The notes below the pieces were generated by a model. That model saw only the letters and a list, made by a program, of their open reading frames with translations, ran no database searches and was not told the DNA's origin. Position numbers and translations under genes: made by a program. From Algibacter luteus (GTDB taxonomy: Bacteria > Bacteroidota > Bacteroidia > Flavobacteriales > Flavobacteriaceae), in assembly GCF_900141715.1 (NCBI RefSeq), contig NZ_FQYK01000011.1, forward strand, positions 1 through 54,023: 54,023 nucleotides of DNA. The letters run 5' to 3'. Of the stretch, positions 1-7,831 are shown piece by piece. Position 1 is the first letter of the stretch; every line of letters starts with the position of its first letter.

Positions 1-1223
1 GCATCTTCTGTATCTAAGGTATCAGGGTTACAATCGTTGTCGATACCATCGTAAAGAATTTCAGTAGCTGACGAGTTAACTGCTGGGTCATTGTCATCAC
101 AATCCGTATCAGCAGTCTCACCATCGCCATCGGCATCTTCTGCTTCATCACCTTTAAGAGTAAATGTCATATAATCAAAACTTGGGCCGTTATCTAAAAC
201 TCTAAACCTAATTAATAGAGGACCAGCTGGTAATTCAAAAGACCCTAAATTATCTGTTGTCGCATAATCACTTTGTGGTAGCCCCCCATCAAGCGTTGAA
301 TCATATAACAACGTTTTATTAGCGCCGTTTGTATTGTGCGAGTACACTTTAATATCTTTACTAGTTCCACCATGTTTGTAGTTCACTCCCATATGGTAGG
401 TGCCAGCAGTTACAACATTTACAGTGTATATTGTGTATTCATTAGGTAGAACATCTGTAAGTACATTGCCAGTTGCACCAGCCTTAATATCAACATCACT
501 AGACAGTCTAACTGTTTGTGTTCCAGATGTAGAGCCACCTGCAGTCCTATCGTTATATGTTCCTAAAACTCCGGTAGGAATATCATCTGAATCATCATTA
601 AAGTTCCCGCCGTCGTCTCCTGAAGGCTCTCCAATTAATTCATCATAATTTTCAAGCTCTATTACTACTGGAGTATTAGGAGTAACTCCAAGTTGCGGTG
701 TTGCACCATTGTAAGCCACACCATTGTATGGAGCTAGTTCTACTTGTTCCTCGAGTACCCATTTAGTACTATCATCTGTACCATCTGCCAAAAGTTTAAG
801 GGTGCCAGAAACAGTGTCCCAATGTACCAACATAGTGGCATTATCTTTTAAATAAAATTGATAAACATTATCTTCAACATTAACCGCTGTCCAAATTTTA
901 TCAGGATCATCGGTAGGAGGTGCTTTTGTGGTATGAACTGTAGTTCTAGTGCTTCCTACACCTCGCATAGAACCTCTGTTTTCGCTATCAATATTCCAAT
1001 ATGCATCACCAGCACCTGCTGCCACAAAATTAAAGTTAAAATCTGCGCCGCCTGCACCTAAAGGACCAGATTCGTAAACACTGGTTGATAAACCTTTTAG
1101 GTATTCACCAGTTGCAACATTTTTTAAGTTGTAAGTTGTTCCTTCAACAATTTGCGCTTGTATTTGGAGCGCAAACAATGTTAGTATTAAGAACCCTGTG
1201 ATTTTTGAAGTAATTCTTTTCAT
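1..1223 (-). CDS. Secreted protein with lectin-like, CBM6-like and MopE-type metal-binding modules (partial)
   Basis: The gene starts at the ATG at 1223-1221 and is still open at base 1, so only the first 407 residues are visible. Residues 1-23 form a signal peptide ending in A-Q. Residues about 24-170 resemble a ricin/fascin-like beta-trefoil (start YNLKNVATGEYLKG). Residues about 265-354 look like a CBM6/CBM35-type carbohydrate-binding fold (YTVNVVTAGTYHMGVNYK). Residues about 355-407 carry the MopE-type pattern DADGDG...DCDDNDP...DGIDNDC, known as a putative metal-binding motif of secreted proteins. This suggests a surface or secreted glycan-binding protein, probably exported by the type IX system, whose C-terminal sorting domain would lie off the window. 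Module names are from pattern recognition; an enzyme domain could follow. Confidence 0.8.
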   Translation of the reverse strand, partial: MKRITSKITGFLILTLFALQIQAQIVEGTTYNLKNVATGEYLKGLSTSVYESGPLGAGGADFNFNFVAAGAGDAYWNIDSENRGSMRGVGSTRTTVHTTKAPPTDDPDKIWTAVNVEDNVYQFYLKDNATMLVHWDTVSGTLKLLADGTDDSTKWVLEEQVELAPYNGVAYNGATPQLGVTPNTPVVIELENYDELIGEPSGDDGGNFNDDSDDIPTGVLGTYNDRTAGGSTSGTQTVRLSSDVDIKAGATGNVLTDVLPNEYTIYTVNVVTAGTYHMGVNYKHGGTSKDIKVYSHNTNGANKTLLYDSTLDGGLPQSDYATTDNLGSFELPAGPLLIRFRVLDNGPSFDYMTFTLKGDEAEDADGDGETADTDCDDNDPAVNSSATEILYDGIDNDCNPDTLDTED

Positions 1224-1243
1224 TCGTTTCTAATTTAGTTTAA

Positions 1244-1257
1244 TTGTTTCGAAACAA
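1244..1257. promoter_or_regulatory. 14 bp perfect palindrome upstream of left-edge secreted gene
   Basis: TTGTTTCGAAACAA is its own reverse complement and lies 21 bp before the start codon at 1223, so it falls in the promoter or 5' leader. It could be an operator for a dimeric repressor. In AT-rich DNA a chance origin is possible. Confidence 0.35.
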
Positions 1258-1437
1258 AGAAGTTAAAGTGCTATTACTATTGATTAATGGTTATAATAAA
1301 TAATAATATTATGAATAGATAATAGGGAGTATAAAAAAATTTATGAATGTCTAAATATTTCAAATTAAATGACTAACGAAAAAAAATTCCGTTAAATTAC
1401 AGATTAATCTACATGAAAAGATATTATTTAAAAATCC

Positions 1438-1473
1438 ATCCTGTACAATCATGCACTATCCTGTACTATCATG
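1438..1473 (-). promoter_or_regulatory. Tandem 16-mer direct repeat, possible regulator site
   Basis: Two copies, ATCCTGTACAATCATG (1438-1453) and ATCCTGTACTATCATG (1458-1473), differ at one base and repeat with a 20 bp period, about two helical turns. That geometry is usual for AraC-type and hybrid two-component regulators. The site lies about 215 bp upstream of the left-edge sugar-binding protein gene, so I assign it to that gene by inference. Confidence 0.4.
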
Positions 1474-1834
1474 TTTTTCAAAGGTTTACAGAGATTTTTG
1501 GGGTGTGAATAATAAAGAATGTGGTTCGAAATAATGGGATACCATCTTAATAATTCAGTTCTCAAATCTAAGTTTAGGAGGTTATTAGTGGGTTGCGATT
1601 ACCGGTTGTATGAAACTTAAAAACGATTGTAGATTTGGATTTAAGAAAATTTTGAAATGCTTTTATATGCAACCGTAGATCGTGTTAGAAAAAGTAAGAG
1701 GGCTTGGTTTATTTAAGCTTAACTTTTTAAAGTTTTTGAGATTGCAATCCGGTTAGTTAATTACAATTCTAATTTGTTTAGAGGTATTAAATTCCAAATT
1801 CTTAATAATATCTATTGGCTTGTAGAAATTATTA

Positions 1835-2734
1835 TTACATAACAGACTGAAACGTTTCTAGCATATCTTTAATAATAGCTTTTGTGTCGCCATCTGCGAG
1901 ACTTTCAAAAGACACGTAGCCTTTATAGTTTTGATTTTTGATAATGGATGCAATTCTTTCTATATCCGCGGGTATTTTAGTACTATCTTGAGTTTTTACA
2001 TGTTCTTTCACAAAATAGTAGTTGGCATAAGGCGCTAGTTTTGCAATTTCTGTGTAAGGGTCGTTAGAAGGTAAACTTCCACAGTCTAATATAAGCCCGA
2101 ACCAATCGGAATTAACACGTTTAAGAATATCAATCACCTCACTGCTAGTAAATAAAAACTCATCATGGTTTTGTAGTCCAACAATCACGCCGTTTTCCGC
2201 ACCGTATTCAGCACATGTTTTGAATTCACTAACAAGCCAATCTTTTATTTGGTCTTTAGTGAAATCTTCGCTTTTGTTTCTGCCTGTAAAAACCCTCATT
2301 ATGGTGGCGCCTAGTTTTGAGGAAACTTCAAGCCAATCTTTTATGTGTGCTTTATCCGCATTTCTACTTTCGATATCTGGTGTTACAAAATCATTTCGAA
2401 TCCCTGTCCATGCAATGTCAAGACCCAATTCTAGAGCTTTTCGTTTTAGTGTAAAAAGTTCTTCGTTTGATGGTTTTTTTGGATATGATGAAAAATAATA
2501 ACCAGTCAAATCTACAGCATCTAATCCAATATCTGCGGCGAATTCCATCATGTCAACAAATGTCATTTCGCCACTTCTAAGCAAGGAGTTGAATGAGTAG
2601 GCATTAACACTATATTGCACTCTATTCTTTTTATTAGGTTGCTCTGTGCTAGGAAATGCCATGAGCCTGCCAGTACCCAAGATAAGAGGAGCTAATGCCA
2701 TATTTTGTAAAAAAGCTCTTCTTGATTTTTTCAT
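1835..2734 (-). CDS. Tat-exported sugar phosphate isomerase/epimerase-like protein
   Basis: 299 residues. The N-terminus has a twin-arginine signal (S4-R-R-A-F-L9) followed by a hydrophobic stretch, so the protein is probably exported folded to the periplasm. The rest matches the xylose-isomerase-like TIM barrel family (AP endonuclease 2 fold): candidate metal ligands occur in GLQNHDEF, LILDCGSLP, VKEHVKT and the C-terminal SFESLADG. The substrate is not evident; exported members are often linked to sugar or inositol metabolism. It lies 28 bp downstream of kdsA on the same strand and may be co-transcribed with it, though the functions are not obviously linked. Confidence 0.85.
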   Translation of the reverse strand: MKKSRRAFLQNMALAPLILGTGRLMAFPSTEQPNKKNRVQYSVNAYSFNSLLRSGEMTFVDMMEFAADIGLDAVDLTGYYFSSYPKKPSNEELFTLKRKALELGLDIAWTGIRNDFVTPDIESRNADKAHIKDWLEVSSKLGATIMRVFTGRNKSEDFTKDQIKDWLVSEFKTCAEYGAENGVIVGLQNHDEFLFTSSEVIDILKRVNSDWFGLILDCGSLPSNDPYTEIAKLAPYANYYFVKEHVKTQDSTKIPADIERIASIIKNQNYKGYVSFESLADGDTKAIIKDMLETFQSVM

Positions 2735-2762
2735 AATTGGTAATATTTAAAAGTTTAGATTC

Positions 2763-3581
2763 TTAGAAATTAGAAATAGTTTTTCTAATTGCAACCAAAC
2801 GTGTCAATAACCCTTCTAATTTATCTAAATGTAACATATTGGCACCATCGCTTTTTGCATTTGCAGGATCGAAATGTGTTTCAATAAACAGTCCATCCAC
2901 ATGATTTACTACACCAGCTCTGGCTATGGTTTCTATCATATCTGGTCTGCCGCCTGTTACCCCAGCAGATTGATTAGGTTGTTGTAAAGAATGTGTAACA
3001 TCTAGAACTGTAGGAGCAAAGGCCCTCATAGTTGGAATGCCTCTAAAATCTACAATCATATCTTGGTAGCCAAACATGGTACCACGATCGGTAATCCACG
3101 CTTTATCACTGCCCGCATCTTTTACTTTTTGCACAGCGTGTTTCATGGCTTCTGGACTCATAAATTGTCCTTTTTTTAAATTCACTACTTTACCTGTTTT
3201 TGCTGCTGCTACCACCAAATCGGTTTGGCGCACTAAAAACGCCGGAATTTGCAATACATCAACATACTGTGCTGCGAGTTGAGCGTCTGAAATTTCGTGA
3301 ATATCTGTTACGGTTGGTATATCGAAGGTTTCGGATACTTTTTTAAGAATTTTTAAAGCTTTTTCGTCGCCAATACCCGTAAAACTATCAATTCTGCTGC
3401 GGTTTGCTTTTTTGAAACTGCCTTTAAAAATATATGGGATTTGTAACTTATTTGTAATGGTAACCACTTTTTCGGCAATGCGAAGCGCCATGTCTTCGCC
3501 TTCAATGGCACATGGTCCGCATAATAAAAAAAAGTTATTGGAATTGGTATGTTTTAGTTTGGGAACGTCGTTGAGGTTCAT
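2763..3581 (-). CDS. kdsA: 3-deoxy-8-phosphooctulonate (KDO-8-P) synthase
   Basis: 272 residues, the normal KdsA length. It condenses phosphoenolpyruvate with arabinose-5-phosphate to give KDO-8-phosphate, the precursor of the inner-core sugar Kdo of LPS. Family motifs are visible: GPCAIEG near residue 22, KGSFKKANRSR, IPAFLVRQTDL, KKGQFMSPE and THSLQQP. Cys24 in GPC, the His of VTHSL, the Glu of IETHFDP and the Asp of KSDGAN match the four metal ligands of the metal-dependent Aquifex enzyme, whereas the E. coli type has Asn in place of the Cys. This is therefore probably the metal-dependent class. The downstream isomerase-like gene follows after 28 bp. Confidence 0.96.
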   Translation of the reverse strand: MNLNDVPKLKHTNSNNFFLLCGPCAIEGEDMALRIAEKVVTITNKLQIPYIFKGSFKKANRSRIDSFTGIGDEKALKILKKVSETFDIPTVTDIHEISDAQLAAQYVDVLQIPAFLVRQTDLVVAAAKTGKVVNLKKGQFMSPEAMKHAVQKVKDAGSDKAWITDRGTMFGYQDMIVDFRGIPTMRAFAPTVLDVTHSLQQPNQSAGVTGGRPDMIETIARAGVVNHVDGLFIETHFDPANAKSDGANMLHLDKLEGLLTRLVAIRKTISNF

Positions 3582-3677
3582 GTACTTAAAAATTTAAGCA
3601 GCAAAGTTACAAAATTGCCTATTAACATAAGTGAAAAGTACTAATCTGATACCGAATATAAATTGCTGTTGGCAGTT

Positions 3678-3773
3678 ACACCCGCGTTAGGGATTGTAAT
3701 GGCTAGCTTTTGGCGAGGCGCGCATCGAGCCAAAACTAGTAATGAAAAGCCCGACCCTTGTGGTAACGCCCAA
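3678..3773 (-). repeat. Dispersed hairpin element, copy A
   Basis: Read on the minus strand this 96 bp element starts TTGGGCGTT, contains GGGTCGGGCTTTTCATTAC and ends CAATCCCTAACGCGGG. The same landmarks occur in the same order at 22618-22710. The ends can pair (GCGTT with AACGC). The centre has an inverted repeat CTAGTTTTGGC / GCCAAAAGCTAG. On the minus strand it begins about 7 bp past the stop codon of the small membrane protein at 3781-4140, so it lies in that gene's 3' untranslated region. Confidence 0.8.
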
Positions 3774-3780
3774 ATTGAAA

Positions 3781-4140
3781 TTACATACTTTCTTTTAAGC
3801 TGTTTCTTATAATCCAGAGTGCCATAATGAAACTGGCAAAAACAAATAATCCGCCATACATCATGAGTTGTTTTATTGGGCTGGAAAGTGATACAATTTG
3901 TAGCAGGTCTGAAATAAAGGCTAAAATTAAATATGACGAAATACAAACGAAGGTAATACCAAGTGTGAAATTTAAGCGTTTACTTGGTTTTATAATTTGC
4001 CATAAAAACGGAATTCCAAACAGTAAAATTGGGTATGCAGTGATGCCTTCGCTTCGGTTTACAACAGTGAACCAGTACGCAGAAATGCTGATGAAATATA
4101 AATAAGGAATAACCTTGGTTATTTTATTGAAAAGGGACAT
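3781..4140 (-). CDS. Small integral membrane protein, unknown function
   Basis: 119 residues with four hydrophobic segments (about 9-27, 34-50, 57-80, 88-112) and short polar loops. I do not recognise a family. Codon use and length look like a real gene, and the opposite strand and other frames offer nothing better. It is followed at once by the dispersed hairpin element and then by kdsA on the same strand; because of the roughly 200 bp gap and the element between them, an operon with kdsA is doubtful. Confidence 0.7.
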   Translation of the reverse strand: MSLFNKITKVIPYLYFISISAYWFTVVNRSEGITAYPILLFGIPFLWQIIKPSKRLNFTLGITFVCISSYLILAFISDLLQIVSLSSPIKQLMMYGGLFVFASFIMALWIIRNSLKESM

Positions 4141-4252
4141 AATTATTCATTTTTGATGTTTGAGAGAACGCTATTTTTATAAAATTAACGAAAACGACAT
4201 TTAAAAAGTATAATACTATTTAATTATAACATATAATTAACTAAATATCATG

Positions 4253-4260
4253 TACCTTTG
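4253..4260 (+). promoter_or_regulatory. -7 promoter element of typA
   Basis: TACCTTTG matches the Bacteroidota -7 consensus TAnnTTTG and lies 23 bp before the typA ATG. No TTG is seen at the usual -33 position, so the assignment rests on the -7 box alone. Confidence 0.55.
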
Positions 4261-4283
4261 CACGCTTAAAATAAGGCACTGTT

Positions 4284-6083
4284 ATGGCTAATATAAAAAA
4301 TATTGCAATTATTGCACACGTTGATCATGGTAAAACAACCTTGGTTGATAAGATTATGTATCATTGTCAGCTCTTTAGAGAAAACGAAAATACTGGAGAT
4401 TTAATTCTTGATAATAACGATTTAGAGCGTGAAAGAGGAATTACTATTACCTCTAAAAACGTTTCTGTAATATACAAAGACACAAAAATTAATATTATTG
4501 ATACACCAGGTCACGCCGATTTTGGAGGAGAAGTAGAGCGTGTACTTAATATGGCAGATGGTGTTTTATTATTAGTTGATGCTTTTGAAGGACCAATGCC
4601 ACAAACCCGTTTTGTATTACAAAAAGCGATTGATTTAGGTTTAAAACCTTGCGTGGTTGTTAATAAAGTGGATAAAGAAAATTGTACGCCAGACGAAGTA
4701 CATGAAAAAGTTTTTGATTTAATGTTTGAATTGGGTGCTGAGGAATGGCAGTTAGATTTCCCTACCGTTTATGGGTCTGCGAAAAATAATTGGATGAGTG
4801 AAGATTGGCAAAAACCAACTACTAATATTGAGCCATTGTTAGATATGGTAATTGAGCATATACCTGCACCAAAAATTGCTGAAGGAACTACTCAAATGTT
4901 GATTACATCGTTAGATTTTTCATCATTTACAGGACGAATTGCTATTGGTAGATTAACACGTGGCGAATTAAAAGCAGGACAAAACATATCTTTAGTAAAA
5001 AGAGATGGTAGCGTTGTGAAATCAAAAATAAAAGAACTACATACTTTTGAAGGTTTAGGTCGTAAAAAAGTAGACGAAGTTCAAACTGGAGATATTTGTG
5101 CACTTGTTGGTCTAGAAAATTTTGAAATTGGTGATACTGTTGCTGATTGGGAAAACCCAGAAGGCCTAAAAACTATTGCTATTGATGAGCCAACAATGAG
5201 TATGTTGTTTACAATTAACGATTCGCCATTTTTTGGTAAAGACGGAAAATTTGTAACATCTCGACACATAAAAGATAGATTAAATAAAGAATTAGAAAAA
5301 AACTTAGCATTAAGAGTTGAAGAAACTGATAGTGCAGATAAGTTTATGGTTTTTGGTCGTGGTGTATTACACTTATCGGTTTTAATTGAAACGATGCGAC
5401 GTGAAGGATACGAACTTCAAATTGGTCAGCCACAAGTAATTGTAAAAGTTATTGATGGTGTAAAATGTGAACCTGTTGAAGAAATGACTATTGATTTACC
5501 TGAAACAGTTTCTGGTAAAGCGATAGAAATGGTAACGATGCGTAAAGGTGAAATGCTGAGTATGGAAGCTAAAGGTGAACGTATGGTTTGTCAGTTTATG
5601 ATACCATCTAGAGGTATTATTGGTTTACGAAACCAATTACTAACGGCTACTGCTGGTGAAGCTATTATGGCTCACCGTTTTAAAGAATATCAACCCCTGA
5701 AGGGAGGTATTCCAGAGCGTCAAAACGGATCGTTAGTTTCTATGGAAAAAGGTCAAGCGATTCCTTATTCTATTGATAAATTACAAGATAGAGGTAAGTT
5801 TTTCGTTGATCCGGGTGAAGATATTTACGAGGGGCAAGTTATTGGTGAAAATTCTCGTGGTGATGATATGACGGTTAACGTAACCAAAACTAAAAAGTTA
5901 AGTAACGTACGTTCATCGGGTGCTGATGATAAAGCTAAAATTGTTCCTGCGATTAAATTCTCTTTAGAAGAGGCTTTAGAATATATTCAAAAAGATGAGT
6001 ATGTTGAGGTAACGCCTAACTATTTACGATTACGTAAAATTTACTTAACAGAAGTAGAGCGTAAACGAAACAAAACTATTTAA
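4284..6083 (+). CDS. typA: Ribosome-associated GTPase TypA/BipA
   Basis: 599 residues, full length for the family. It is a translational GTPase of the EF-G/LepA superfamily that binds 70S ribosomes and assists large-subunit assembly and growth under stress, especially cold. Visible are the P-loop AHVDHGKTT (residues 11-19), the switch I pattern RERGITITSK, DTPGHADFGGEVER, NKVD, and C-terminal family-specific stretches such as SRGIIGLRNQLLT and ENSRGDDM. A -7 box lies just upstream. The next gene follows after a single base, so the two are probably co-transcribed. Confidence 0.97.
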   Translation: MANIKNIAIIAHVDHGKTTLVDKIMYHCQLFRENENTGDLILDNNDLERERGITITSKNVSVIYKDTKINIIDTPGHADFGGEVERVLNMADGVLLLVDAFEGPMPQTRFVLQKAIDLGLKPCVVVNKVDKENCTPDEVHEKVFDLMFELGAEEWQLDFPTVYGSAKNNWMSEDWQKPTTNIEPLLDMVIEHIPAPKIAEGTTQMLITSLDFSSFTGRIAIGRLTRGELKAGQNISLVKRDGSVVKSKIKELHTFEGLGRKKVDEVQTGDICALVGLENFEIGDTVADWENPEGLKTIAIDEPTMSMLFTINDSPFFGKDGKFVTSRHIKDRLNKELEKNLALRVEETDSADKFMVFGRGVLHLSVLIETMRREGYELQIGQPQVIVKVIDGVKCEPVEEMTIDLPETVSGKAIEMVTMRKGEMLSMEAKGERMVCQFMIPSRGIIGLRNQLLTATAGEAIMAHRFKEYQPLKGGIPERQNGSLVSMEKGQAIPYSIDKLQDRGKFFVDPGEDIYEGQVIGENSRGDDMTVNVTKTKKLSNVRSSGADDKAKIVPAIKFSLEEALEYIQKDEYVEVTPNYLRLRKIYLTEVERKRNKTI

Positions 6084-6084
6084 T

Positions 6085-6318
6085 ATGGAATTCTTAGGGG
6101 TTTCGTGGATAGAGTGGGTTGGTTATGCTGCAATGGCAACTGTATTGATATCATTCTTAATGAAATCTGTATATAACTTACGAATAGTAAATGCCTTTGG
6201 GTGTTTACTATTTGTGTTTTATGGATTTATTCTTCAGCCCATATCCAAACCAATAATTATTACAAATATTGCCATTTTTTGTATTAATTTATACTACATT
6301 TTGAAAAATAAAAATTAG
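6085..6318 (+). CDS. YgjV-like small membrane protein
   Basis: 77 residues, essentially three transmembrane segments (about 10-27, 32-52, 55-73). The pattern, with WIEWVGYAAM near the start and NAFGCLLFVFYG in the middle, resembles the YgjV inner-membrane protein family, but at half the usual length. Function is unknown. It starts one base after the typA stop codon, implying translational coupling. Confidence 0.7.
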   Translation: MEFLGVSWIEWVGYAAMATVLISFLMKSVYNLRIVNAFGCLLFVFYGFILQPISKPIIITNIAIFCINLYYILKNKN

Positions 6319-6390
6319 TTTTCTGTCTAAAGATTTAATTTATTAATGGCAGTTTTAGTGCGGATTTCAAGTATAACTTAAATCATTTTG

Positions 6391-6398
6391 TATATTTG
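6391..6398 (+). promoter_or_regulatory. Possible -7 element for the surface-glycan gene block
   Basis: TATATTTG fits TAnnTTTG and lies about 100 bp upstream of the first flippase gene. No good -33 TTG is seen at the right distance, so this is tentative. Confidence 0.35.
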
Positions 6399-6496
6399 AT
6401 TACATTTAGAAATCCAGAGAAATTGTAATCCCTTTAAGCGTTTATTGATATTAATAGCGTGTAATAAGTTAAATGGCCAAGGAAATAAAATATTAA

Positions 6497-7798
6497 TTGA
6501 AAAAATTAATTGATTATATCAACAATAAGGTTTTAGTAAAAATAGCCTCATTACAAACCGCTTCAGTACTAACCAGAATAATAGCCGGTATTTTAACATC
6601 TAAAGCTATAGCCGTGTTTATTGGTGCAGAAGGGTTGGCTCTTATTGGTAATTTACGAAATTTTGTAGGAGCTTTTCAAACCGTTGCCACTGTTGGGTTT
6701 TATAAGGGTGTAGTTAAGTATATTTCTGAATTTAAAGAGGATACTGTAAAATTAAGTAAAACCCTTTCTACGGTTTATTACATGGGATTTATAGCTACCG
6801 TTATAGTCTCATTTTTTTGTTATTTCAGGGCCGAATGGATAAATGACATCATATTTCCCACTTATAACGACTACGCATACGTTATTAAAATCTTCGCAAT
6901 TGTGCTTCCTTTTTATGCTTTAAACATGTTCTCGTTCTCGATTATGAATGGGTTTTCAAAGTATAAAATCTTAATTATTATAAATATAATAGGGCAAATT
7001 TTAAGTGTTTCCATTGCCTTACTTTTAATTTATCAAAATAAGATTGATGGCGCTTTAATATCGGTAGTTATAGCGGAGTCGTTAATTTTTCTAATCACGC
7101 TGGTTGGTATTATTAATAGAAAAAGTTTAGTCTCACAAATTAAAGTTAGTCAGGTTAGTTATAGTATATTTAAAAAGCTAAGTCCATATTCATTAATGGC
7201 ACTTTTTTCGGCAGTGTTTTTGCCTTTTATTGCTATAGCCATAAGATCTTATATTATTGAAAATATTGGTTACAAAGATGCTGGTTTCTGGGAAGCTATG
7301 ACTCGAATTTCAGACTACTATTTAATGTTTGTGAGTTCGTTAATTGCACTTTATCTATTACCTCGATTTTCGGAAATTAATACGAAAAGGGAGTTTAAAA
7401 AAGAAGTAATAAGCTTTTATAAAACAATAATTCCGTTACTTTTTGCTGGGTTGGTTGTTATTTATTTGCTACGACATGTTATTGTATTAATCATATTCAC
7501 TGAGGAATTTGAACCTGTTGAAGATTTATTTTTATTTCAACTTTTAGGCGATTTTGTAAAAATACTATCTATCATAATTGCATATCAATTTTTAGCTAAG
7601 AAAATGTTTTGGCATTATATATTAACCGAAGCTTTTTTAGTAATAATTTTATACGTTACTAGTGTTTATTTTATTGATTTACTTGACAACGTAGAAGGTG
7701 CGGTTATTGCTCATTTAGTGAGTTATTTAATGTATTTTGGTATATTATTGCTCATATTTGGAAGTTCTCTTTTTGGTGTAGAAAGCGAAAATAATTAA
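6497..7798 (+). CDS. O-antigen/polysaccharide flippase (Wzx-like), first copy
   Basis: 433 residues, strongly hydrophobic, with about 12 predicted transmembrane segments. The N-terminal region (residues 20-70: LTRIIAGILTSKAIAVFIG, then EGLALIGNLRNF) is the signature of WzxE-type O-antigen translocases in the MOP/PST superfamily. These flip undecaprenyl-diphosphate-linked glycan repeat units from the inner to the outer face of the cytoplasmic membrane. The start is a TTG (TTGAAAAAA); the first internal Met lies far inside the first conserved region. A diverged paralogue follows in tandem. The specific glycan cannot be told. Confidence 0.88.
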   Translation: MKKLIDYINNKVLVKIASLQTASVLTRIIAGILTSKAIAVFIGAEGLALIGNLRNFVGAFQTVATVGFYKGVVKYISEFKEDTVKLSKTLSTVYYMGFIATVIVSFFCYFRAEWINDIIFPTYNDYAYVIKIFAIVLPFYALNMFSFSIMNGFSKYKILIIINIIGQILSVSIALLLIYQNKIDGALISVVIAESLIFLITLVGIINRKSLVSQIKVSQVSYSIFKKLSPYSLMALFSAVFLPFIAIAIRSYIIENIGYKDAGFWEAMTRISDYYLMFVSSLIALYLLPRFSEINTKREFKKEVISFYKTIIPLLFAGLVVIYLLRHVIVLIIFTEEFEPVEDLFLFQLLGDFVKILSIIIAYQFLAKKMFWHYILTEAFLVIILYVTSVYFIDLLDNVEGAVIAHLVSYLMYFGILLLIFGSSLFGVESENN

Positions 7799-7831
7799 CT
7801 ATCCATTTTATTAATTTATTCTCCTTAATTA

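Larger units (their letters stand above)
1224..1834. other. Intergenic region, 611 bp
   Basis: I find no credible gene here. It holds a 14 bp palindrome (1244-1257) near the start of the left-edge gene, a pair of tandem 16-mers (1438-1473), and otherwise AT-rich sequence. An isolated AGGAGGT at 1576-1582 precedes only a ten-codon frame and was not accepted as a gene. Confidence 0.7.

Noticed and set aside
400-1061. Open frames on the plus strand opposite the left-edge secreted protein
   Set aside because: They are antisense to a continuous 407-codon frame with signal peptide and domains, and show no family features.
1438-1473. Two direct repeats considered as a mini CRISPR array
   Set aside because: Only two 16-mers with a 4 bp gap and no cas genes; the geometry suits a regulator site instead.
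1576-1620. AGGAGGT followed 6 nt later by GTG and a ten-codon frame
   Set aside because: The SD match is good but the frame is only ten codons, in a non-coding region, in a lineage where SDs are rarely used. Probably chance.
3641-3946. A 101-codon minus-strand frame overlapping the small membrane protein
   Set aside because: Its second half is the dispersed hairpin element and its first half is another frame of the 119-residue membrane protein.
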